DNA from: Micromonospora arborensis
Lineage (GTDB): Bacteria; Actinomycetota; Actinomycetes; Mycobacteriales; Micromonosporaceae
NCBI RefSeq assembly: GCF_003205615.1
Contig: NZ_PYBV01000002.1
Span: 1-64,000, forward strand
Reading direction: 5' to 3'
DNA length: 64,000 nt
Shown: positions 15,876 through 22,434 of the stretch, in pieces
How the letters are laid out: each line of letters starts with the position of its first letter
Numbering within the stretch: the stretch's first letter is position 1
The notes under the pieces: generated by a model
What the model saw: only the letters and a program-made list of their open reading frames with translations
Database searches by the model: none
Told to the model about the DNA's origin: nothing
Position numbers and translations under genes: made by a program

Positions 15876-16855
15876 GCGGACGCTCCTGCGGGGTCGGCAC
15901 CCAGTTGGGCGATGAGGGTGAGCAAGGCGGTCGTGCCGCCGGTCGTCACCTCCGGAGTGGGCAGCAACGCGAGCACCGGCACATCCACGCCGGCGTCGGC
16001 ATAGCGGCGCACCTCGGCGCGGCACCGCGCCGGTGAGCCGTGCAGCACCAGGGCGTCGACCACGTCGTCCGGCACCGCCGCGCTGGCACCGCGCCGGTCT
16101 CCGGCGGCCCACGCCTCCCACATCGGCGCCAGGACTCTGTCGCGGCCGAGCCAGCGGTGGAACTCGGCGTACGCTCCGACGGTGAGGTAGCTGGTGATGA
16201 GCCGGCGACCCAACGCGCGGGCGTACGCGGCATCCTCGGTGGGGCAGACGAAGATCCGGGCGGCGACCTCGAAGCCGGCACGCCGCTCGCCCAGCTCGGC
16301 GAGGGCGCGCGGCACGTCGTCGGCGCTGAGCCAGTTGAGGATGACCCCGTCGGCCTCCGCTCCGGCCAGCCGGAGCATCCCCGGGCGCAGCGCGGCGAGC
16401 AGGATCGGCGGCGGCACTGCGGGTGGCCGTTCCAGCGTGAACCGGCGCACGGTGAACGTGTCGTAGGCCTCGTCGACGGTCTCGCCGCGCAGCGCGGCGC
16501 GCAGGAAGCGCAGCATGTCGCGGGTCCGCCGGAACGGCTCGTCGAACGGCGCGGCGTTCCAGTCCCGCACGAGCACCGGTGAGGACGCGCCGATGCCGAG
16601 CGCGAACCGACCCGGCGCGGCCTCGGCCAACGCCGCCGCGCTCATCGCCAGCAGCCCTGGGCCACGGGTGAAGACCGGCGTGATCGCGGTGCCCAGGCGC
16701 AGCCGAGGCTGCCACGCCGCGGCGAGCGCCAGCGGGGTGAACGCGTCGGTCCCGGCGACCTCGGACGACCACACGTCGGTGAACCCGGCCTGGTCGAGGG
16801 CCGCGTAGCCGGCGTCATGGTCGGTCAATGCGAGGCCACCCAGCGGTACCGTCAT
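15872..16855 (-). CDS. LLM-class F420-dependent oxidoreductase
   Basis: The 327-residue protein has the luciferase-like TIM barrel. Features include the N-terminal strand MTVPLGGLALTDH, VWSSEVAGTDAFTPLALAA, RLRLGTAITPVFTRGP and GRFALGIGASSP, all typical of the F420-using branch. ATG 16855 is used because upstream codons of the open frame are not conserved-looking. It is translationally coupled to the SDR gene and divergent from ltrA. The two oxidoreductases may act on the same compound. Confidence 0.85.
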   Translation of the reverse strand: MTVPLGGLALTDHDAGYAALDQAGFTDVWSSEVAGTDAFTPLALAAAWQPRLRLGTAITPVFTRGPGLLAMSAAALAEAAPGRFALGIGASSPVLVRDWNAAPFDEPFRRTRDMLRFLRAALRGETVDEAYDTFTVRRFTLERPPAVPPPILLAALRPGMLRLAGAEADGVILNWLSADDVPRALAELGERRAGFEVAARIFVCPTEDAAYARALGRRLITSYLTVGAYAEFHRWLGRDRVLAPMWEAWAAGDRRGASAAVPDDVVDALVLHGSPARCRAEVRRYADAGVDVPVLALLPTPEVTTGGTTALLTLIAQLGADPAGASA

Positions 16856-17009
16856 GCCCCATCGATTCGTCACCGATCGATCGTGCCCGTTGACGGTGCG
16901 CCCGAGCAAGATCCCCGTACTGGGCAGAATCGCCGGTTTCCGGCCCTGCCCACCACCGATGGTGCTACGACTTCGAGGTGGACCGAATCAACGGCGCAGG
17001 CCGCTGACC

Positions 17010-18230
17010 ATGGGTTCCAGGGTGGCGAGACACTTGGAGCCGGTCCCTGCGGCGAACCCTCCCGGCCGGGCCACCTTCCTGGAACTCTTCTTCGACCTGG
17101 TGTACGTCTTCGCGCTCACCCGGATCTCGGCACGCGCGTTCGAGGACCTGACCCGGGAACCGGGTCGGGAGCATGGCTGGGGCACGGTCACCGGCGGCGG
17201 CAAGACCCTGCTGCTGCTTCTCGCGCTCTGGGCGGTCTGGCAGGGCACCGCGTGGACGACCAGCCGCTACGACCCGTACCGGGTGCCGCTGCAGACCGTG
17301 GTGATCACCGCGTTGGTGTGCAGCATGCTGATGGGGGTGGCGATCCCCCGCGCGTTCAGCGAGACCGCGCTGATGTTCGCGGTGGCGTACGTCGTCACGC
17401 AGGTGTCCCGGCCGTTGATCCTGGCCGTCGCGCTCGGCGCTCACCCGTACCGCCGCTTGAAGGTGCGGATGGCGGTGGTGTTCGCCGTCAGCGGGGTGCT
17501 CTGGATCGTCGGGGCGATGCTGTCGACCAATGGGCAGGTGGTGCTCTGGACGGCGGCGCTGGTCCTCGAATACGCAGCCGCTCGCTTCGGTTGGCCGGTC
17601 CCGGGGCTGGGCCGGTCGAAGGTCTCGAAGTGGGAGATCGCCGGGGAGCACCTGGCCGAGCGGTACCAGCAGTTCTTCCTCGTCGCGCTGGGCGAGACGA
17701 TCCTGGTGGCGGGTTTCGCGTACAGCGCCGAGCCGTACAAGTCGGGGCACGCGTGGGCGTTCGGGCTCGCGGTGGCCACCACGATCATGCTGTGGCGCAT
17801 CTACGTCCAGCGCGCCGGTCAGATTCTGGGCGAGGCGGTGGTGAAGGCCCGGCATCCCGCCAACATCGGCCGCTCGGCCGCCGACACCCACCTGGTGATG
17901 GTGGTGGGCCTCGCTGCCACCGCGATCGGCTACGAGCTGATCATCGAGCATCCGCTGGAGCAGATCCCCGGGCCGTGGCTGGCCATGGTGCTGGGCGGGC
18001 CGGCACTGTTCCTGGTCGGCCGGGCCCGCTTCGAGTACGAGGTGTTCGGGCGGGTCTCCCCGTCGCGGTGGATCGCCGTCCTGGTGCTGGCGGCGGCGGC
18101 CGTACCGCTGCTCCTCCTGCCCGGTGTGGCCGCGACCGCCGTCGGGGTGCTGGTGTTGGCCGCCGTCGCGGTCGCCGACAGCCGCCGGGCGCACGGTGCC
18201 CCACCGGAGGCCGCCGCGCCACCGTTCTGA
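17010..18230 (+). CDS. Low-temperature-requirement A (LtrA) family membrane protein
   Basis: The 406-residue protein has the LtrA hallmark ATFLELFFDLVYVFALTRI close to the N-terminus and about ten hydrophobic helices. A conserved motif (YQQFFLVALGETILVAGF) lies in the second half. The physiological role of this family is unclear; the name comes from a Listeria cold-growth mutant. The frame is open from 16854, and ATG 17010 is chosen because the family usually begins about 20 residues before the hallmark. ATG 16959 is possible. The divergent LLM gene starts at 16855. Confidence 0.85.
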   Translation: MGSRVARHLEPVPAANPPGRATFLELFFDLVYVFALTRISARAFEDLTREPGREHGWGTVTGGGKTLLLLLALWAVWQGTAWTTSRYDPYRVPLQTVVITALVCSMLMGVAIPRAFSETALMFAVAYVVTQVSRPLILAVALGAHPYRRLKVRMAVVFAVSGVLWIVGAMLSTNGQVVLWTAALVLEYAAARFGWPVPGLGRSKVSKWEIAGEHLAERYQQFFLVALGETILVAGFAYSAEPYKSGHAWAFGLAVATTIMLWRIYVQRAGQILGEAVVKARHPANIGRSAADTHLVMVVGLAATAIGYELIIEHPLEQIPGPWLAMVLGGPALFLVGRARFEYEVFGRVSPSRWIAVLVLAAAAVPLLLLPGVAATAVGVLVLAAVAVADSRRAHGAPPEAAAPPF

Positions 18231-18375
18231 GTCGTCGACAACACCATTGCGTGATGGCTGGGGTCGGCGTGGCAACCCCTCTGAGGACTGAAAAGGGAAC
18301 CTTGGGGTCCGTGGCGGAAGAGCCTGTCATCACGCGTGGGCGCCTCGTAGGGCGGTTGGCAGTGGTGTTCGGGTC

Positions 18376-18460
18376 GCCTTTGCTCTGCTTCAACATAGGC
18401 AACACCCGGTGTCCGCATATCGGACGCGCGGTGTTGCCTGGATTGAAGCAGAGCAAAGGC
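18376..18460. repeat. 85-nt nested hairpin
   Basis: The outer arms 18376-18393 and 18443-18460 are an 18-bp perfect inverted repeat. Inside, 18397-18406 pairs with 18430-18439 (10 bp), and 18411-18415 pairs with 18421-18425 around CATAT. The three collinear stems would form one long, nearly uninterrupted hairpin on either strand. Confidence 0.88.
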
Positions 18461-18539
18461 GGCGATGCATAGGTGCCTGCCTGCCTGCTTGCCTGCGACG
18501 TCGACGAGCCCTCGAACGGCACCCGACGCTGTTGCTTCG

Positions 18540-18570
18540 TTGGTCATCTTGCTCGACACAAGATGACCAA
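18540..18570. repeat. 11-bp inverted repeat
   Basis: TTGGTCATCTT at 18540-18550 is exactly complementary to 18560-18570 across a 9-nt loop. It lies about 125 bp upstream of the DUF1028 start and could be a terminator for upstream transcription or an operator. Confidence 0.8.
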
Positions 18571-18693
18571 CCAGGAGGTCTGTTCCCAGTCTCCTAAGGG
18601 CGTTGACGTGACGGCCACTGCCCCGCCGCAACGGCGTTTAGGCCATCGACGTACGGTGATCTTACGGACGGCGCGGCAGGTTAATCTTGCCGG

Positions 18694-19557
18694 GTGACCT
18701 TCTCGCTCGTCGCCCGCTCCGCCGACGGCCGCCTGCACGGCGTCGCCGTCGCCAGCAAGTTCCTCGCCGCCGGCGCGCTGGTGCCGGCCGCCGCCGCCGA
18801 GGTCGGCGCCCTGGCCACCCAGGCGCACGTCAACCTCGCCTACCGCCCGCAGGGCCTCACCCTGCTGCGTACCGGGGTGGCCGCCGCCGACGTGGTGGCC
18901 GGGTTGATCGCCGCCGACCCGGAGCGGGACCACCGCCAGCTCGGCGTGGTGGGAGTCAGCGGTTCGGGCGCCAACTGGACCGGGCCGGCCTGCCACCCGT
19001 GGGCGGGCGGGCGGACCGGCGACGGTTGGGCCGCGCAGGGCAACGTGCTCACCGGCCCGGAGGTCGTCGACGCACTGGGCGACGCCTGGCTGGCCGGGTC
19101 CGCGCTGCCGTTCGCCGAGCGGCTCGTCGCCGCGCTGCGCGCCGGCGACGAGGCCGGCGGCGACCGGCGAGGCCGGCAGAGCGCCGGCCTGCTGGTGGTC
19201 GAGCGCGGCGGAGGGTACGCCGGCGGCAGCGACGTGCTGGTGGACCTTCGGGTGGACGACCACCCGGACCCGGTCGCCGAGTTGAGTCGACTGCTCGCGG
19301 TGCACACCATGCTGTTCAGCCGGCCGGACCCGGCCACCCTGCTCGACCTGAGCGGCGCGGTCGCCGACGAGGTGGCAGCGCTGCTCAGCGCGCTGGGTCA
19401 CTCGGTGGCGGACGACGGGACCGAGGCGGCGTTGATCTCCTGGGCCGGGCTGGAGAACCTGGAGGAACGGCTCGTGCCGGGGCGGATCGACCCGGTGGTG
19501 TTGACGCACCTGCGCGGCGTCGCCCCGCACGTCCCCGCACCCCGCTCCGCGAGCTGA
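18694..19557 (+). CDS. DUF1028 family protein
   Basis: The 287-residue protein matches DUF1028, a family with an Ntn-hydrolase-like fold. The N-terminus MTFSLVARSADGRLHGVAVA and the later AQGNVLTGPEVVDAL and SAGLLVVERGGGYAGGSD blocks are characteristic. Start is GTG 18694; the upstream site is weak. It is convergent with the next gene. Function in the family is not established. Confidence 0.85.
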   Translation: MTFSLVARSADGRLHGVAVASKFLAAGALVPAAAAEVGALATQAHVNLAYRPQGLTLLRTGVAAADVVAGLIAADPERDHRQLGVVGVSGSGANWTGPACHPWAGGRTGDGWAAQGNVLTGPEVVDALGDAWLAGSALPFAERLVAALRAGDEAGGDRRGRQSAGLLVVERGGGYAGGSDVLVDLRVDDHPDPVAELSRLLAVHTMLFSRPDPATLLDLSGAVADEVAALLSALGHSVADDGTEAALISWAGLENLEERLVPGRIDPVVLTHLRGVAPHVPAPRSAS

Positions 19558-19617
19558 CCCGCCCAGGCCCACGGAGCTGACGGTGGCCCGCGCGATCGGT
19601 GCCGGCCGCGACCAGGG

Positions 19618-20316
19618 TCAGCGGCCGAAGGCCAGCCAGCGGAAGCCGGCGGCGTCGATCGCGGCCTGTTCCGGGGCGGTCAGCGCCGCGCGGCCGGTGG
19701 TCTTGCGGATCAGGGTCAGCTCGTCCCAGCGCAGCCCGGCCGGGGTCGGCTTCCCGCCGGTGAGCAGGTCGGCGATCACCGCAGCCGCCTGCGGGGTGAG
19801 CCATGGCGGCCGGCCCAGCGCGGCGGCCAGGTCCAGACCGTGCACACCCACCTCGACGACCCGGGTCCGCAGGAACTCGGTGAGGAGCATCGCGTCGCCG
19901 TGCCGGGTGCGTACCACCCGGTCGGTCGGCGCGGCGGCGACCGCCACGTCGGTGGTCCGCCAGGCGTGTTCCAACTCGGTCGCCAGCGCTGCTCGGTCCA
20001 CCTGTAGCGCGTCCTGCCGGCCGCCGGCGATCCGGTCGGCGTCCACCTGTGGGGTGAACTTCGCGCTGCCGAAGTAGCCGGCGGCGTCCACTTCCGCCCG
20101 TGGCGGGGCCGGTGCGGCGAGCATGTCGGCCAGCCGGCCCACTCCGGTGCGGATGTGGGCGATCAGCTCCCGGACGGTCCACGGCGGGCAGTCGGTGGGT
20201 CGGTCGAGGTCGGCGTCGACCAGCTCGGCCAGGATCTCGGTGAGCTGCGCGCACTCGGCGGAGAACGCCACCCGGACGGGGTCCCTCAGGCTGCGGGCAT
20301 CCAGGCTCTCGATCAT
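19618..20316 (-). CDS. Maleylpyruvate isomerase N-terminal / mycothiol-dependent DinB-like protein
   Basis: The 232-residue protein has the four-helix DinB/MDMPI fold. PPWTVRELIAHI supplies the first metal-ligand His and EVGVHGLDLA a second. Members often use mycothiol, the actinobacterial thiol, but the specific reaction is unknown. ATG 20316 begins the typical N-terminal helix. It lies between a convergent DUF1028 gene and a co-directional PAP2 gene that ends at 20340 upstream. Confidence 0.8.
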   Translation of the reverse strand: MIESLDARSLRDPVRVAFSAECAQLTEILAELVDADLDRPTDCPPWTVRELIAHIRTGVGRLADMLAAPAPPRAEVDAAGYFGSAKFTPQVDADRIAGGRQDALQVDRAALATELEHAWRTTDVAVAAAPTDRVVRTRHGDAMLLTEFLRTRVVEVGVHGLDLAAALGRPPWLTPQAAAVIADLLTGGKPTPAGLRWDELTLIRKTTGRAALTAPEQAAIDAAGFRWLAFGR

Positions 20317-20339
20317 CCGACGACCCTACTGGTGCCCGC

Positions 20340-21221
20340 TCAGCCCTTCACCCGAGGCACCAGCCGGTGCACGACGGTGAGCACCAACGCCATCACCACC
20401 GCCATCGTGCCGGCGATGCCGGCGGCGCTGCCCGCGTACCCGACGAACAGTGGTCGGCGGGTGAGGTCCTCCGGCCCGGTGTCGCGCAGGTCGACCAGCC
20501 AGGCCAGCGCGAATCCGCAGGCGACCAGGGCGAGAACGCCGCCGATGCCGAGCACCAGCGCCGCGAGGCGGTGCGCGTCGCCGGGCGCGACCTCGGCCTG
20601 CTCCCGCTGGGTGATCAGCAGGACCAGCCCGGCCATCGCCGCCCAGACACCCACCACCAGGTACGCGGCGACCGCGTCGCTGGGCCGGTGCCAGCCGGCG
20701 GAGAGGGTGGCGACTCCGGCGACGGCGGCATAGCCGGCGGCGAGGAAGGCACTGACCGCCCGCACCCTGGCTGGCAGCACGAGCACCAGCGCGACCGCCA
20801 CCGACGCGGCCACTGTGGTGTGCCCGCTGGGCAGGCTGTTGCCCACCGCGACGCGATCCGGGTCGATGCCGTAGTCGGGCCGGCTCAGGCCGTGCTTCAG
20901 CAACTGGGTCGAGAGGTTCGCTCCGGCGATCAGCAGGGTCGCGGTGATGGCCAGGGCGATCCGTCCCCGGATCAGCGCGATGAACCCGATCATCGCGGTG
21001 GCGGCCAGCAGGGAGACCACCGACATGGCGTTGAGGATCCGGTTGACGGGTCCGTCGATGGCGTCCTGCCCGATCCGGTTGCCGGTGAGCGCCACAGTGT
21101 CCACCCACTGACCGATCTCGGTGTGCACGGCCACCCGCCACACGGCGACGAAGGCGGCCGCCTGGACGAGGGCCAGTACGACCAACCAGACCGCGGTCCA
21201 ACCCCGTGCCGTCGCGCGCAT
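20340..21221 (-). CDS. PAP2-family phosphatase
   Basis: The 293-residue integral membrane protein carries the three PAP2 motifs: KHGLSRPDYG, LPSGHTT and AGWHRPSDAVAA. About seven hydrophobic segments are present. It probably dephosphorylates a lipid phosphate or undecaprenyl diphosphate at the outer face of the membrane. The start ATG 21221 begins MRATARGW before the first helix; the open frame upstream is Pro/Arg-rich and overlaps the divergent gene's promoter. Confidence 0.88.
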   Translation of the reverse strand: MRATARGWTAVWLVVLALVQAAAFVAVWRVAVHTEIGQWVDTVALTGNRIGQDAIDGPVNRILNAMSVVSLLAATAMIGFIALIRGRIALAITATLLIAGANLSTQLLKHGLSRPDYGIDPDRVAVGNSLPSGHTTVAASVAVALVLVLPARVRAVSAFLAAGYAAVAGVATLSAGWHRPSDAVAAYLVVGVWAAMAGLVLLITQREQAEVAPGDAHRLAALVLGIGGVLALVACGFALAWLVDLRDTGPEDLTRRPLFVGYAGSAAGIAGTMAVVMALVLTVVHRLVPRVKG

Positions 21222-21310
21222 CCGCACACCGTATCGGCCGGTGGTGGTCGGTCGACCGGTGGCCCGCCGCCCGTCAACGGTTAGGTTGTGCCAGAGGCGA
21301 GGAGGCGGTG

Positions 21311-22105
21311 GTGGGCGGATCCCCGGAGCGCGACAGCGGTCAGGCCGCACCCGAACCCGCTCGGCGGCCGGCCGCCGAGCCGGGGCCTGAAGCGCGGCCG
21401 TCCCCTGAGCCGGAGCCTGAAGCCCGGCTGGCCCCCGAGCCAGGGCCTGAAGCGCGGGCGCGGACCGAGTCGCTGGCGGAGCTGCTGGGCGGGCGGGCCG
21501 GTGCTATCGACGCCACCCTGCCGCCGCTGGCGTTCGCGGCCGGTTGGCTGCTGGGCGGCGAGTCGCTCTGGGGCGGGGTCGGCGCGGCGCTGGCCGTGGG
21601 CGCGGCGGTGGCCGGCGTACGGCTGTTCCGGGGTGATCGGCCACGTTCGGTGCTGATCGGTCTGCTGGCCGTCTGCGTCGCGGCGTTGATCGCGGTGCGC
21701 ACCGGCCGGGCCGAGGATTTCTTTCTCATTCAGGTGCTCTCCAACGCGGCAAGCGCACTCGCCTGGGCGGTCAGCATCGTGGTGCGTTGGCCGCTGCTCG
21801 GAGTGTTGGTCGGCGCGGTGCTGGGGCAGCGCACCCGGTGGCGGCGGGACCGGGCGCTGAGACGCGGGTACGGCCGGGCCAGTTGGGTGTGGACGGCGAC
21901 GTACGTGCTGCGGCTCGCGGTGTTCGTGCCCTTGTACCTCAGTGGGCAGGTGCTCGCGCTGGTGGTGGCCCGGGTGGCGCTGACCTGGCCGCTGGTCGCC
22001 GCGGCTCTGGCGTTGAGCTGGGTGGTGCTGCGGCGGTCGTTGCCGGCCGGGCACCCGGGTCTGCGTCATCCGGTTCCTGAAGAACCGGCCACAGCGCCGC
22101 GCTGA
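21311..22105 (+). CDS. DUF3159 family membrane protein
   Basis: The 264-residue protein has an acidic Pro/Glu/Ala-rich N-terminus with tandem EPGPEAR-like repeats (about residues 15-55). Four to six hydrophobic segments of DUF3159 type follow (LPPLAFAAGWLLGG, VLIGLLAVCVAALIAV, FFLIQVLSNAASALAWAVSI, VVRWPLLGVLVGAVLG). GTG 21311 is preferred to GTG 21308 because AGGAGG at 21300-21305 is better spaced from it. The function of the family is unknown. Confidence 0.8.
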   Translation: MGGSPERDSGQAAPEPARRPAAEPGPEARPSPEPEPEARLAPEPGPEARARTESLAELLGGRAGAIDATLPPLAFAAGWLLGGESLWGGVGAALAVGAAVAGVRLFRGDRPRSVLIGLLAVCVAALIAVRTGRAEDFFLIQVLSNAASALAWAVSIVVRWPLLGVLVGAVLGQRTRWRRDRALRRGYGRASWVWTATYVLRLAVFVPLYLSGQVLALVVARVALTWPLVAAALALSWVVLRRSLPAGHPGLRHPVPEEPATAPR

Positions 22106-22153
22106 GCCGGGGCGATTCCGGGTGGCGGCAAGGCGGTGATGGGGCAGAAAAGT

Positions 22154-22185
22154 GGAGAGGCCGCCACGGGGGGAGCGGCCTCTCC
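22154..22185. terminator. Hairpin terminator
   Basis: Arms 22154-22164 and 22175-22185 form an 11-bp perfect stem with a 10-nt loop about 50 bp past the DUF3159 gene. Confidence 0.65.
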
Positions 22186-22355
22186 GGTGACGTACGTTAC
22201 TCCGTCGCGGACTTCGGCGTGATCCCGTGATGGCCCGAATTTCTGGGCTTTTTCGCGGTTGGCTCCAGTCCGGGCGGTGGGGTGGGCCAGCCGATCCGCT
22301 GCGTCGGCCAGATGGCCGGCCCACCCCGGCCTGACCGTGGGTGTCAGGCCGTCCG

Positions 22356-22391
22356 CCGACCAGGGTCCGTCGTTCCCCGAACCCTGGTCGG
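22356..22391. terminator. Hairpin terminator after the GH48 gene
   Basis: CCGACCAGGGT at 22356-22366 pairs exactly with 22381-22391. It lies about 45 nt beyond the minus-strand GH48 stop codon. Confidence 0.65.
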
Positions 22392-22434
22392 ACCCCGGGG
22401 TGGGCGGTCCACGCCGCCGCACCCCGGGTCGCTG

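Larger units (their letters stand above)
18231..18693. other. 463-bp intergenic region with nested hairpins, no gene
   Basis: The stretch between ltrA and the DUF1028 gene has no convincing coding frame; open frames crossing it have the wrong codon bias and begin inside other genes. It contains two strong inverted repeats, at 18376-18460 and 18540-18570. It is the longest non-regulatory gap in this part of the window and could encode a structured RNA. Confidence 0.6.
22106..22434. other. Convergent intergenic region with terminators
   Basis: This 329-bp gap separates two convergent genes. It holds two clear hairpins (22154-22185 and 22356-22391) and other shorter GC inverted pairs. I see no gene. 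Confidence 0.6.

Noticed and set aside
18409..18697. Small proteins in the 18.2-18.7 kb gap
   Set aside because: The frames cover hairpin arms, have low GC3 and Cys/Arg-rich translations, and lack ribosome sites.
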